Assembly: GCF_004027225.2 (NCBI RefSeq)
Contig: NC_044283.2
Location: 33,254,707 to 33,318,706, forward strand
Direction of reading: 5' to 3'
Length of the DNA stretch: 64,000 bases
Source of the DNA: Strigops habroptila
Lineage: Eukaryota; Chordata; Aves; Psittaciformes; Psittacidae
Shown here: one piece after another, positions 1 through 14,040 of the stretch
Layout: each line of letters begins with the position of its first letter
Numbering within the stretch: the stretch's first letter is position 1
Made by a program: the position numbers and the translations under genes
Notes under the pieces: model-generated
The model's input: only the letters and a program-made list of their open reading frames with translations
Told to the model about the DNA's origin: nothing
Database searches by the model: none

Positions 1-3000
1 ATTAATTAGCTTATTCTTTTTGCCTTTTTATTCTTATGAATAATTATGAAATCTGAAATTGTGATTCATCCGTAACAAGAGAATGTATTAATTGCTCGAG
101 TAGTTTTAAACTTTGAAAGTTTATCAAGTGATTATGTGTTCCCAAATTTATGCTATGTCAAAAGTCTCCTTTTAAGTTGTTTGAAACATCACAGCTTTAC
201 AGAAACAAGAGAGTTACTTCCTTCCTTTTAAGATAACTTCATTAAGTAAATGATTCGTGAGCAGGGCAGTATTACCTGACCAGATGAATTCACAAATTTG
301 ACTAGCAGGATAAATGACATACAAAGAAGAACTTCAGAAGTTTATAAATAAAATTTCAATTCCCACAAGAAAATGTTTCTTTTGAATTTAGCTAAGAACC
401 GTTACCCCTCTTCCTCCCACCCAATTCAATTTATCTTGTACTTTGCAGTGCATTATAATTTCCTTTCTTTCACTTCAGCTTTCAGAATCAGTTTCTACTG
501 TCTAACCCATACAATTTATCATACTGCGCATTTGGAATGTTGATTTTCTGGGCTGTCTGAGGGATGAAACAGAATAGGAGATGTAACTTATATCAGCTGA
601 AATACAAATACCCGAGTAGCTACATTAAGAAAATTACAAAGAAAAAATTACGGGCCTTTTAGAAAATTGAACTCTGTCACATTCAGTGACTTAACTATTG
701 CAAGGTAGCCTTGACTAAATTAAGCATCAGGCTTCCATTCCATATGTAAGCATTAAACAAATATTTAAGGGAATGAAAAATAAAGAACAAGAAAGAAAAA
801 ATAAAGAAGAAAGAAAATAAAACAGGAAAGAAAGAAACAAAAAAAAAGAAAGAAACAAAAAAAAATAAAACAAGAAAGAAAAATAAAGAACAAACACATA
901 ATCATTTATATCTGCATTTCTTATGTACTCTGGTTAACAAGTACTTAACTTACAAATCCATGGCTGTTATGGTCAGGAAGCTTATGTTCCCATTTCAGGA
1001 TTTGTATGGGCACCAACAATGGAGTCTTTCATTTTCTGGGTATATTCTTTTGTTCGTATTGCAGCAATCAGAGGGGAGAGAACATGACATGACATAAGCA
1101 GAAGGTGACAAAACCAAAGCCTATGTGATCCTGAAGTTAACAAATTCAATCAAATTCCATTTTCCACACTTAGATATATCACAAATCAAAATCAAAAGAC
1201 TTGGATAAAATAAAACATTCCTCTATTAGCTACACATGAAGCAATGATTTGGGGGTTTTTGCTACAATTACTTTGGCTAGCAGCTCTTGACGTCTAGCTC
1301 TTCTGGTGAGGTTTAGCTCAATTTTAGAGAAACATTTTGTAGCATTGCTTAGGATAAACATTTCACGGTTCAGCCATCTGCTCTATATGCTCACTTTAAT
1401 TTCATTTAATCGTATCACAACCTTCAGGGATTTTTTTTCCTTTTTTCAAAATATCAGCACCTTTCTATTCTTAACTTTGAGCATTCTCGATTTTTACTTA
1501 ATACATCTAGCAATTACACGAATATATCTTCTCTGTATAACACAGGAACTCCTGAAATGATGGGTTATGCCTGATATAGCTAAATGAACTGCAAAGGATG
1601 TAATTTTAATAACAGCCCGGGATGGCTTTATTACTTGCCTGAATATCCATACATCTGCTAACTGTTGTTGTAAGGGCTCAGGATAGATCTGAGCAAGGTG
1701 TTACTGGATGAAATTATATGATTCTTGCTGTAAAGAAGGTCAGACCAGGGAATCAGGAATGTCAGTTCCTGATTTAAATATTTATGAAGATAGGAACAAT
1801 TTCTTCATTTCAGACACTTTTATCTGCATCTGCTGAAGAGAGTGGATTGGATGCAAGAGGATAGTGAATATCTTTACTTATGACAAGATGGTACTGCCAG
1901 CAGAGCATTGAAGTTGTTCTTAAGTACCGATAATATCCATTAACTTCACGTGATATTGAGAGACCCTGTTGCAAGACTGAAAAACGGTCACATGTAAACA
2001 AAAGCTCACCTTGGTCATGGTGTTTTTCTCCTAGATCATAATAAAAAGACTCTGATATAGAATCCTGGGTGAAAATGCATAGAAACACTACAGCAGGTTC
2101 CTGAAATGTGTAGAACTTGAAGCAGGCGTGGGCAAACAGGTGTCAATGTACTATTCAAACTGTTTTCTTAGGGGAAGTGGCCCTACCGAAACTGTTTCTG
2201 TAGAATACAGATTTTTGTCTAAAATTTCGCTGAAAAATATCAAAATACCTCAAACTTTTCTTTTTATGTAACAGGTATGGTTCTGACAAATTTTTATTCT
2301 TCATATGCAACTCAGCATACTAAACATGAGATTGAGGCCATATTTCATGTGGTTATTTTTGTATTTCAGTTAATCCCACTCAACTGAATTTTATGTCAAC
2401 AAAGTAGAACGTCTAGTATTCGCTTCACTTAACTAATTCCCCTACAGTTCATCTTTTATTCCAAAGAAAGGAAGGAGGTAGAGACTGGAAGTGATAATGA
2501 ACATACCAGTATCGCCAAGTGCAAGGTTCAAAAAGTCATGTACTTAGACCTCAGGCGATGTCTCCAGCCTTCTAGAATAACTCTGTTTCTTTACAAAATT
2601 ATGGTCATCTAATGAATGATCATTGATCTCCTCAAATATCAGGAGCAGCACTCAAATTTTTTAGGAAGTCGTCACTTTGTATGGCAGTCCTACAGTCTCA
2701 GAAGAACCAGAGTAATTCAGTGTTTTACACTCAAATACATGCAGGACTAGTTAATTAAAAACCAGATATAATAGCTATGTACTTGATCAATTAATCTAAT
2801 ACGACAATTTTCTATCCAGGTATTGTGTTCTTTTCGAGGGAAGTATCAAACCACCTTGATTTATATGTATGAAGTAGAAGAATTTTGATAATCAAATTTT
2901 AATTTCTTTATATATAAGTTTCCTAAGTGTTCACTCTCTGCTTTGATCAAAATATAGCACTTCTGAAGTTAGCAAGCAAAACATGAATAACAGTGAATAC

Positions 3001-5230
3001 AGTAATGAAGCCATTTAGTTTAATTAAAAGTTTAAAAAATACCAAACCAACAAGGATAATGAAATGTCCTTTTAATAATTTTAAATAGCTATTGAGATCT
3101 TAAATAAATACCAATCTGGGCCTGAGATGATTCTGTGAACCAGCAAGAAGACTGCTGTTCTGAAGCAACAAATTTTAAAGTTTTCATTTTATAACTCTTC
3201 CAAGATGCAACTTTTCTGAGACACAGTAATTTACCATGCAGAGCTTGGTGCATACTGATTTCTGTTTCAGTTAAAACCCAAACTCTGTAAGGAAAAAATG
3301 CAAAGTTTTGTATATTACAAAAGGTTTTGATTCTAAAATACTTCTATTTTTCCTATGGATTTACTTCCAATTATCATCATACAACAGAAGGCTAATAAAA
3401 TAAAATAAAATTACACCACAACACAGAAATGACTAGGTTGCCTCAACCTCTGTGAACTCCTCAAATTATTGCCTATACATCCTAGCAGTATCTCATAGCA
3501 GTAGACTTGAATTAAAATATCATTTGTCACTAAAAAAGTACAGCTCTTAAATGTGTCCACCCACAAATTCCTATAAAAATCTGTTGAAATAGCAGACAAA
3601 AAGAAGTAAGCACAAAGACTCAAAGTAGGACTTTTAGCAAAAGTTTAACTAACTGCCAACTTATTTGAAGAGCTGCAAAGCACAGAAATACCAAATTGTG
3701 ACTTGGGAACAATGGTTTGTGGGGGGGTTGTGTGTGAATATGAAATATAAAGAACATACTATTTGGAGTAGTTTCTTGTAAAATTAAGAGTAACTACTGG
3801 TTTAGCAATAAAGACCTGCATTCATTTTACAAAGAATAAAACTAAACTAAAATATATAAAGGAAGGACAGTAGAGGGGACAGTATGAGCAATGATTGACC
3901 CAGATTTCAGACCTTAAGGGACATTTGCATTAACTTGACAGGGATTTGATCAAGAAAAAAAAAGTTTATTTTTGTTAAAATTACAAAAGCAATGAGTGAA
4001 TGACATGTGAGGGAAAAAACATGGGTTTCTTCACCAAACTTTATCTATTAAGAAGTTTCAATTTGCACAGAGCTGATCTAGTAGTTAAGATTCCCTCTGC
4101 AGCCGTAAGGGAAGACAGGCACCTCCAAAGTAAAATTCTCATCTTGTACAAGTGCTAATAGCTGTCCATTAAGTCAAGGTGTGAAAACAGCATTTCATTT
4201 TTAAAGTTACTGAAGATGAATGTCATCTTATGGAGTAGCAGTAGAGGTTTTTGAAATACTGATTAAAATATCATTAAATCTTGCTTGTAAAATTCAACTT
4301 CTTGGTATGTGCAGCTAGACAGATAGAGAACCAACATAAAATAAATGCTACAAAATCAGAATACTGAGTAGTTATCCAGTGAGGTATTTCAAGAATGGCC
4401 AATGTCTTGAACTCTGCCCAACATAATCCTATACTGCACATCAAAGCACGGTCCTAAAGCACTGACATTTCTCTTGTCTGAATTGTGATAATTGAGGCTG
4501 AGTAAAGAAAAAATATACGTATATGTCATATTTAAGGAGAGAGAGAAGTAAGTTTCCATCTCTTTGTTGTGGTAAAATAGGATTTGTTATGCAATTCAGA
4601 TAGGAAAAAAAATACATCTCTAGGGTTAAGAAAGAGAAATTAGAATGAGAATATTTTACTCTTTTTTTTTTTTTTGGTCTTCCAAAACTAGAGGCAAGTT
4701 GTTGACTCAAGTCCCAGAGGCGAGGAGCAACTTCAAACATTACTTACATAATTAAAAAAGGTCTGATGCAAATAAGTTTTGAAAATATAAAGGCACATAT
4801 ATAAATGCACTTTGTAAGGCATTTTGACTACTGAGCAATACTATAGTACAATTAATGAGTCAAATTACTGTTTGCTGATACACAATTCCTATATCAAAAC
4901 CATGGTAAAACATAGATATATTGCAGTTTGAAATACAGCGTTCAGGGCATTTTACTTACAGCAATCCTGCGAATTTTTCTTTTGAAATTTGTCTACTCAT
5001 ATCATACACTCTATTAATTACTTACAGTATTTTCAAGTATGTTTGTGTTCACATTTGTTAAATTTGCTTGCTGTGATATTCACATTAAAATTGTTTGAAT
5101 GACAGGAATATTAAAAAAATTACTTTTAAGAAAATTTGAGGGGTTGTGGAAACAAAATTTCACATGCGAAATAATCAGCTTTGGCAATAAATCATTGTCA
5201 GTGATGATTTCAGCTAATATGATATTTCAT
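1..5230. other. AT-rich non-coding DNA, no gene recognised
   Basis: No open frame here exceeds about 100 codons and none resembles a protein I know. No splice-linked exon series, tRNA or transposon is recognisable. The only structure is low-complexity sequence: the purine-rich tract at 773-895, a G run followed by TG repeats near 3720, and a T run near 4660-4675. The stretch is most likely intergenic or intronic. Confidence 0.7.
773..895. repeat. Purine-rich (GAAA/A)n low-complexity tract
   Basis: About 120 bp in which the plus strand is almost entirely A and G, with occasional T and C. Short blocks built on AAAGAAAGAAAC and AAATAAAGAA recur. The pattern AAATAAAGAACAA appears near both the left and the right end, so the tract seems to have grown by several rounds of slippage or unequal exchange rather than from one short unit. 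It could be an expanded old poly-A tail, but no element is recognisable upstream of it. Confidence 0.85.
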
Positions 5231-5716
5231 CTTTGAGAAGTTCTGGCAATTGGAGGACATCCCAGAAGACTGAAAGAAGGCTAATGTCACCTCCATCTGC
5301 AAAAAGGGCGTAAAGGAGGATCCAGAAAATTACAGGCCCATCAGTCTTACATCAGTCCCTGGGAAAGTTATGGAACAAATCCTCCTGGGGGCTGTCACAA
5401 GTTAAATCAAGCACAGGGGAAAAGCCATCACGGACTCACCAAGGGCAAATCGTGCCTGACAAACCTGATCAAATTCTATAACAAAGTAATCTGCCTGGTT
5501 GATATGGGAATAGCTGTGGACATTGCCTGCCTGGATTTCTCCAAGGCTTTCACTATGGATTCCCACGGCCTTCTCCTAGAGAAACCAACATATTACAGTC
5601 TGGACAAGTGGTCTGTGGGGTGAGTGGGGAACTGACAGGCTGCACCTAGAGGGTGCTGGTAAATAGCTCCATTTCCAACCGGCAAATTGTCACTGGTGGG
5701 GTCCTCCAGGGATCAA
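5231..5716 (+). mobile_element. CR1 LINE fragment, reverse transcriptase N-terminal part, both ends missing
   Basis: This is a piece of the second open frame of a chicken-repeat-1 (CR1) non-LTR retrotransposon. Plus-strand translation near 5314-5380 gives the conserved early RT block [18 protein letters not shown]. It is followed by recognisable but frame-broken matches for the stretch up to the block before the catalytic FADD motif. A TGA replaces a codon at about 5271, a TAA follows around 5403, and many further stops and small indels show it is dead. The sequence stops matching at about 5716, just before the FADD motif would appear, so the 3' half and the octamer tail are absent. CR1 copies normally lose their 5' end and keep the 3' end, so a later deletion or rearrangement removed this one's tail. 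The same region is present in the copy at 13321-14040 and aligns at clearly high similarity. Confidence 0.9.
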
Positions 5717-6750
5717 GGTATTTCTAGCCATGATACCAGGGGAGAAGGGAAATAACTGTTCCCAATCCCTCCTGGCTTGCCTCACCTCTTACTGAAGGAC
5801 TTGAATGAAAACACAAGAGGGAATTTCCCAGCTCAACTTCTTTCATGTATTTCTGGTGTCTCTTTCTCATTCCCTGCACATTCGCATGGTTGCCTCCTAA
5901 TTCAAGCATTTTCTTGCTTGAAGCCAGATTTCCTTTCTCCCTAAGGTTCACCTCATCTCCTTTCATCCAGTCTCAGTTGCCCCAGGCAACTGAAGCAAAA
6001 TCTTCTCAGTCCCCTGGGAAATCTGTGACACATTTCTCCAGCCAGTCCCAGCCTCTCCTTTATTGCTGTTCCTTACAGTTCTAGTCAGGAACATTTTGGG
6101 TTAGCATTTCCCTACACCCTTATATACCCAGCCATAACACACCCTTCTTCCCTACACAGGCAACCCTAGATCATAAGAGTGATTTCTCCCATTTTACTAT
6201 GTTTCCTGCTGACAAATTTCTTGCCCATGTCTCTTCCATAGATCTTCACACCAGTGTAGCTTTTGCCTCTTCTGAACTGCAGTCAGGCAGTTTCTCTCTG
6301 GGCCCCACTTTCCTGTCCTACTGTGTTGTCCTTGAGCTGAAGCATGTTCAGTCACTGTGGAGCTGGCCCATGTTTAATGTTCAAGAGGCTCTCAGGATGG
6401 TGAGGAACGAGCAGAGACACTGAGGAATGGCTGTTCAAAGATATCAGTTACTAAACCCACTGCAGATCATGTAGAAACCATCGCAATTTGAAAACAAACT
6501 TTTGAAACGTTTGCACAGGCAGAGGTAAATGCCTATCTCCAGCACAAAAGGCTGACTGTGAAAAAATTCAATCCATGCAGTTAAGTCTGACAGAATTGCA
6601 AACTTGTTAAATAGGGCCATAAAACGGGAAATTTCAGGTGTTCTTATTTACAAAATAGGGCACAGAGAAAAGGGGTGAAGGAAAGGGAAAGTGTCAAGCC
6701 CTGTCTGTGGTATCCAGAGCTTTATCTTCAGTGTCTATTTACTGTGAACT

Positions 6751-6770
6751 TACCATGAAATATCATGGTA
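6751..6770. repeat. Short perfect inverted repeat (8-bp stem, 4-nt loop)
   Basis: TACCATGA is followed by a four-base loop and its exact reverse complement TCATGGTA. A stem this short is expected now and then by chance in 64 kb, so no function is claimed. Confidence 0.6.
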
Positions 6771-9623
6771 TAAAAAACAACAGTCCATGAAGCAGGCATG
6801 AGGTTTTAGACTTCCCTACTGCCTTAAACTGGGTTTACTTTGGCTTTTCTCTGAGCCCAGTGAATTTTTCGTAGTGTGTGGGGGCTTCAGCAGAGCAGGC
6901 AGTAAGTTATTCTGGTTGCTCCAGCTTTAAAGAGCGTTTGATGTTCTGCATAGAAAGACAGTGTTTTGAATCTCCTCAGGTAGAAAAAACAGAGCCCAGA
7001 CCTCACACATTTAGAGGGACTGTCCTAACAACAAAGCTGGAGGAGCTGTAACTTTAAAGAAAAACATGCCTCCTGCTCCTGTGCACACATCCTGAAAATA
7101 ATCATCTGTGAGGGAAGAGACCTTGCTATGAAGTGCCGGACACCAAACAACAGACACCCAACCCCAGTTATGTGGAACAACCACGGGAATTCTTTTACCC
7201 ACTCTTTCATGCTAAGATTCCCCACCAGCTTGGACCAGGTGGCTCCTCTTTAGTGTGCTAATCATTCTGGTAGTTAACAGTGTTTTAGGTTTCATTCTTC
7301 AAGAAGCTGCAATGTTAGATATTGCAACTGTTCTTCAGTCTCGCTGAGTACCCTATTCACCAATGAAATTAGGGCTGAAAAAGATTTGCTTAGCTATTGC
7401 TTGAGGATTGTATTCATCTAACCTACGCTACACCTGCACACCTTTGCCAAGTGGCAAGCTCCAAGCAGCAGACATACTTATCCGTTAAGTAATATGGGCT
7501 CAGAGACTCATCAGGAATGACATAAACGTGGCTTTCAGTACATTTGCTCAAAAAGAGCCTAGTATAATCATCATACTTTTCAAAGAAAAAACAAACAAAC
7601 AAAAAAAAGCATTTTAAAGACCTGTTATAAGTCATTTCAGTAAAATTTAACTCCTATTTATATGACAGATACATTCTATTGATTGAAAACTGTTTCACAT
7701 TTACCCTGGCTATACTCCCTTTGAAAATTAAAAAGTATCTATCTTTTATCCTTTCCAGTAGATCAGCTAATTTGACCATAATTCTAGCCATTTATTTGAC
7801 CTTTTTTCTTAGGCCAGCCTTGAATTTACACTTTCCTTTTTTGAAATACGACTATGTAGTGAATATCAAGTCAATCAATCCTGCATTAACGTATTTCAAT
7901 ATTATACCAGTACACTCCCTTTGGATTAGTTAAAAAATAAATATGAACTTTTCATTGTGTGGGAATTCTCCACAACTATGGCTTTATAAAAAAGACTGAT
8001 AAAATTGTTGATCCATTAATTTTACAATTCTTTCATAAAGTAAAATACAACTGTGGCAAGATGGGATTGTTTTCCTACAGAATTTCTATTAAGATATCGG
8101 CCTGCGAAGAAAAAAATTAAACACCAGACATTTTTCCACAATGAATCCCGTTATTCTGTTGTTGTTAAGAAAGAAAATTATTAAAACTTCATCTAAAATC
8201 AATTGTGGTTTGATCAGACGCATGTGAACCACAGCATAGCTGTAGCTGAATACTGAATGGTTTAATGAACACTGTAATTCAAGACACTTGTTCTCCTCTC
8301 CCATGGTTCGCTGTGCTAACTTTTTTGACCAGCCCACAGGATAATCATAATGGATGAGGTCCAAAGAAAACAACGCACTTCTTCGGACAAGGACAAAGAA
8401 AACTGTAAGGGAGATAAGTTTTTATGGATTTTCTGTGTGTGATTAAGTAATTTCACATTTAAAGAAGTGAAAGGTCTAAGATCTAAATATCCTAGCTCTA
8501 CTCATTAATCAGCTGCACAGGCAGAGTGGAACTGTATGGCAACTTTTGTGGTCAGAGACTAAAAACCAGCAGTAGACATCAAGGTTGTCAAATGCTTTTT
8601 CTGAAGCAAGAATTTTCTAAGCAAAAGAGGTCTTGTGTTTGAAGAATGACACTAAAATTACAAACAGCTAACTTTCACATGCAATCTCCCATCACAGATC
8701 TTTAGAACAAGATCAAAGAAGTGATAGGTGTGATCTTTGTATAAATGGAATATCACCAAAAGTGCAGAAACTTCTTAAATTCCCCTGTTTAACAACCAGA
8801 TTTGAGAGATCTCGTGACAATATCTTCCCCTATTAATTTTTACATTGAAAAAAATACTATACTATTGAAATATAATTAAAAAAACCAAATACAGATTATC
8901 TGAATACAGGTATTTTTCTGAAAAAGGTACAAAACATAAAAGATCTCTTTGCTTCTTTAACTTAAGACATCCACTTCATACAAGTTTTGAAAGAAAACAG
9001 ACTTATATTAAACTTGCAGTGGGTAGCACAACTTTTATGGTATATAGACATGGGCCCAATACAAGAAAACAAACAGCAGTACACAAACAACTCCAAAACA
9101 CAGTATAAGATCCTTGATAATATATTATAGTTTAGTTCATGTCTAATCTGCCCCTAGACTTTTACTTACAGCACAACTAAGAAGTCAGACACCCATTCTT
9201 CACTTTGTATTCAACATCCTGAAAATTATTCTTGACCTGCTGCACTCATATCTGGAATAAATTGTTAGCAAATTGAACAGTGATCCAAAAGATATTTGAC
9301 AGTGTTGTTGCTCATGTCTCCTTAACAGTATTACACTGAGCAATAAGAGATTGAATCTTAATGCATATGTATAATAAGATTGAAATGCAGTTCATATGTC
9401 AAGTCAGGTCTTGGTTTTCTTGATCTTACTGGTTATGAGTACAATCTTTGCATCACGTTAATATAATCACCATATAAAAACTGTTGTTGCATCACACATA
9501 AATATTAAATACTCCAAGGTTGCAAAGTTAAATATTAAAATCCTGGGAAAAGACAGAGATAGAGATACCTGTGTAATAAGCTACCTTATGGAATTATGAC
9601 ACACTTTTTAAAAAAGGATCAGT

Positions 9624-9653
9624 ATTCACTATAAATTCACTATAAATTCACTA
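9624..9653 (+). repeat. 11-bp tandem repeat, about 2.7 units
   Basis: The unit ATTCACTATAA occurs twice exactly and then partially (ATTCACTA). This is a small slippage product in AT-rich DNA. Confidence 0.85.
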
Positions 9654-12600
9654 AAAAGGTTAAAAAAAGGCACATACAAGGAAGTTAAGAGTTCCACTGA
9701 CATTTCAAAGTTGTCATCTGGACATGCTGATGACTATGACTGAGTGAACTTGTATTACAATGTAAAAGCCATGGCTTCAATCGAGGGCACACATACTAAT
9801 TAACTACGGTACATCAGGGAGAAGAAATTGAGAGTTACATTCTGCCCAGCTGTTATAAGGATTACATGAGGTTCAAAATGTACTTCCGCCATTCGTGCAG
9901 TTATCAAGAACAACCACTGATTCTTGTGCCCAGGGGAATGCAGAAACTGCTTTGTTCAATTAATCAGTTGTCTGAAGAACAGAGGCCCAGAAAGTATTAC
10001 AGCCTCTAACGGCGATACCAAAGCTCAGTAACTGGGAAAAATCTGAGGTACAAGGATGTAACACAGGAACAGACTGAAAAGCATAATGGTTGCTAAAATT
10101 CAAATTAGTCCCAGGGAGAACCTAGCTGTTCGTGAAAAAGATTGGTATTTAAATTTATGGATCTGTGTCAGGAATTTTTTAGCTAATAAGACAAGGTCTA
10201 TTGAGGGGAAGGGGGTGGAGCCAAGTGAAAAAGGAATGCAAGAGAAGCATTATTTGGTGGAAGAGGATTAAGTGAAAATGTGAAAAAACTTGGAGAAGGG
10301 CTGCAGAGGAGAAAGGATTTTCAGAGTGAAGACTCTTCATCGCTGGAGTCCATCAGATCTCTGCCTGAATTGCCTCAGGTCCTGAGTCGCTCAGCTACAA
10401 AATAGAGGAGAGTTGTTTCTATCTGCAGAATAGGTTCAATACACTCTCACCTCTCTTGCCTCTTGGGAATCCACCGTTTGTGGAGGGTGCCCAGGAGGTC
10501 CTGCAGGCCTACACAAGACAGAAAATTCCCAGGAAGGTTTAAGGTTATGATTTCAGCATAGAAAGGCTTCATGACTGTTTTTCAATGCAAACATTTTAAG
10601 GACACTCAGAGGAGTTTAGAGAATGACAGCTTGCATAAACCTGTTCACCAGGAGGAAAGACATACAGGACAGCTAAGCCTAAATTAGAAGAACAAGCAAA
10701 CTAAAATTCAGGTATTGGATTCGTCTTATTGGCATATGTGACTAGATAAGTACATTATAGAAATTAAAGAAGCAACTTGATAAGGATGTGGGTCAAGGTT
10801 AAAAGACAAAACTACATACATGTCCAGTTAAAACTGTAAAAAAATACAAATTTGCTAAAATATTTGATTCCGTGGATTTGAGTAGTTTTTAGCTGAAATC
10901 TGTGTGAAGAGAAAGAAAGGGGGGGAAAAGAGACAGATCTAGAATTTGCACAGTCAAAAAGATCTTAGGATCATCCATGTCTTCCTCAGGCTGCCCAGGA
11001 AACCTATCTGTCAGCATTGACTCGAGAATGAAGACCCATTTAGACAAAAGAGCTAAAGTAGATTCTGCCTTCAGTTTCTGGTCCTAGCCCTTTTCTGAAG
11101 GTTCCCATTCCCAAAGCAGAGATGGCTAAAAGAGTAAGGTATCCACTCCTGAACTGCCACAGCCAACATCCAAACATTTTAACATAACCTGGTATCAGCC
11201 ATCCGAACAGTTTCAGCTCAGCTGTAGAAAGTAAGTGGAAGATGAAGCGGAATTCAGGCTTCGCTTAGACCATCATCCCTCAAATTCCAACCATCTGGCA
11301 TGTCTGCCTGTACCACCTCCTATAAATCAGCCCAAGGTACATTCCTTCCACTGTTTGAACACACATATAAATATACAGCACCTCAGCTTTCAAGCTGAGG
11401 ATTTTCTGAAAGCCCTTCCTGTAGATCCTGTCTCCAACTTTAGTTTTTCATCTAGCCCAGGTCAGAGGCAGCCACACATGAAATTCTTGCAGCCACAATT
11501 TCATTGCTGGGCATAAGAAGCACAGACATTGGCTTGGAGCCTGCACTAGTGAGCAGTGAAATCCTTGCTGGAGCCATTTTCAGACTACACTTTGACCCAG
11601 TTTCTCTTTCCACATAAAAAAGGACAAGGAAGATGACAGGTGTGTGATAGGATTGGGATATGGCCAAGGAATACATTCAGATCCTGAGTCCCACATTTCA
11701 GGCATATCCATAATCAGCCTGGTTGCTCTTTCAGTGAAACATAAAAATATAAAGCTACTTTAAAAGTTCAAGGAGAAGAATTCAAAACTTGACTCAAATT
11801 CCAGTGTGAGGGAACAATAAATTTTGTTCTTCATACATTACCAGAGCCCATTGGATGCGAAGATGAGCCATACTTTTTTTTTTTGATTGTTAATAGCTAT
11901 GGGAAAAGACATGCTGAAAATATTCAATTTTTTTCAATTTTAAAAAATAAGATATATTTCACATATAGCCAAGTTTATTTTAATTGGAAAAAAAAAGAAA
12001 AAAAAGCCTTTTCTTATCTTCGTACAGCTTTGCAAAAAAAAGAAATTTCAATCTTTTTTCTTTAATGACTTTTATTGGTCATGCTAGCAGACATTGCTTA
12101 ACCAAGAAGTTGATTTTCTACAGTAGAATTAGGTCATAGTGAAACACTCCCAGAGTATTTTATTTTCTGCACCTGCTGATAACAAGCTATGGAGCTATAA
12201 GAATGCACAACTGTGTTTGTACACTGTATAAGGAAGTCAATAATTATTGGCCCTTTCCAAATTTGTTCTGAGTAACAAAAAGGTGAAGACTTTTTTTTTT
12301 GTTTGTTTTTATAAGGTAATCTTACTATGTTCTTTATGGTCTTAGAAATTATCTTTTCCCCACATTGTTCCAAATAAAGTTTATGTACATGGGTGGTGAC
12401 CAGAGATATAACAGTAGTCCAATGTAGTTTTACTTCTATCATATACACTGACACTGGTAATTGCTGCTACAGGCCAAAGTATTACCATAAAAAGATGAAA
12501 AATTGAAAGCCCAAGTATTTCATTTGTTCATCAGAAGTGATATGGTATTTGAGAGTGTGACTAATCAGCAGCTAAATAACAGATCGATGAGATGGGTGTC

Positions 12601-13320
12601 TAGTCCATAAAAGGGCTAATAAAGTCGTGGGGAGGACTCCTGTGTACTCAGTGCTTAGAATGTGCAAATCAGGAAGTATTAGATAGTATTTTAATAGATT
12701 TTTAACTGAATACAGTGCTGTTAATGATTGCAGCTTGCATGTATATTTAATGTACAGATAAAGGACAGACCAACCAAAACCTGTTTTCAAACAGTGATTT
12801 TCAGAGTGTTTATCATACAACACAATACAAAATATAGTGCATAAGGAATTATTAAATGTATTTAAAGTGGTATTGTGGCTCAGTCTCATGCTGCTAGACA
12901 CATCCATAGGCTATATGATCATCACTATACTTATATTATGCTTGCCAAAATAAGGAATATTTATGACATGTATAGTTTGAGCTGATGGGGTGATAAAGAA
13001 ACAGGGCAAAGCATCAGTGGAGCACTGCAGTTACTATTGGCTGGTAGGCAAAGAAAATGTGATAACAGTTTCAGTCCCCACAGCACCAGTGCTAGCAGAC
13101 TTCTAGAAAAAAAAGTGGTCAGCACTTCCTCCTACTAGAAATATCTTATCTCATATATCTAGGCTCATATTTGCCTTCATAAAGTTTCACTATACTCATG
13201 AATAACATTCACCCTGGATTATTTTATATTGCAAATTATAGTCCAAAGACTACATTAAAAATTATTGGTATTAATTCCTAAATGCATGACTTTGCACTAT
13301 AGAATGCTTCTCTTTTTTTA

Positions 13321-14040
13321 TTGAGGATCCAGGACATTATAGGCCCATCAGTCTTACATCAGTCCCTGTGAAGATTATGGAGCAAATCCTCTGGGGGCTC
13401 ACAAGTCAAATCAAACATGTGACTGGGAAAAGCCAACATGGGCTCACCAAGAGCAAATCATGCTTGACAAACCCAATCGCCTTCTACAACAAAGTAACCT
13501 GCTCAGTTGATACAGGGTGAGCAGTGGACATTGCCTACCTGGATTTCTCCCAGGCTTTTGATATAACTTCCCACAACCCCCACCTAGAGAAACTGACATG
13601 TTTTGGTCTAGACAAGTCATCTGTGTAGTGGGTAGGGAGCTGTCTGACAGGCTCCACCTAGAGGTTGCTGGTAAATAGCTCCATTTCCAGCTGACCAAAG
13701 TGCGGTCCCCCAGGGATTAATACTAGGCCCAACACTGTTCAATGTCTTCATAAGTGATCTGGAAGATGGGATCAAGCATACCCTGATGAAGTTTGCTGAT
13801 GATACCAAACTGAGTGGGGAAGTGTACACTTTGGAAGAAAGAGCCACCTTGCAGGATGACCTGGCTAGGCTGGAAGAGTGGACTAACAAGAACATTATGA
13901 AATTCAACAAGGACAAGTGTAAAGTCTTGCACCTGGGAAACATAATCCAGGAGTGCAGCACAGGCTGGGATCTGCCCGGCTGGGCAGCAGCTCTGTGGAA
14001 AGGGACCTGCCGGTCATAGTGGACAACAAGCTCAATAAGG
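13321..14040 (+). mobile_element. CR1 LINE fragment, reverse transcriptase core, 3' end missing
   Basis: This CR1 ORF2 fragment is of the same older subfamily as 5231-5716. Translation near 13324-13390 reads [19 protein letters not shown], and the frame at 13786-13930 contains FADDTKLSG. That is the LINE form of the polymerase active-site motif, with both metal-binding aspartates still present. It is followed by the conserved lysine-rich stretch ending near KCKVLHLGN. Between these blocks the reading frame is interrupted by stops and indels (for example a TGA at about 13518). The match ends near 14036-14040 at the place equivalent to about 21366-21390 in the copy at 21208-21952. The last ~600 bp and the octamer tail are therefore lacking, which is unusual for CR1 and points to a later deletion. 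The 156-codon minus-strand frame at 13617-14087 is only the complement of this element. Confidence 0.92.

Larger units (their letters stand above)
5717..13320. other. Non-coding DNA without a recognised gene or transposon
   Basis: Mixed-composition DNA. The part from about 5720 to 7250 is less AT-rich than its surroundings and holds open frames of 60-80 codons on both strands (for example 5724-5966 minus, 5845-6084 plus, 6199-6423 plus). They overlap one another, have no recognisable domains and show no mutual coding logic. The remainder is AT-rich. A short 11-bp tandem lies at 9624-9653 and an 8-bp perfect hairpin at 6751-6770. The 111-codon frame at 12572-12907 (minus) and the 106-codon frame at 12134-12454 (minus) resemble nothing known to me. 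Confidence 0.6.

Noticed and set aside
12572..12907. 111-codon minus-strand frame
   Set aside because: AT-rich, no recognised motif, and no neighbouring exon or signal.
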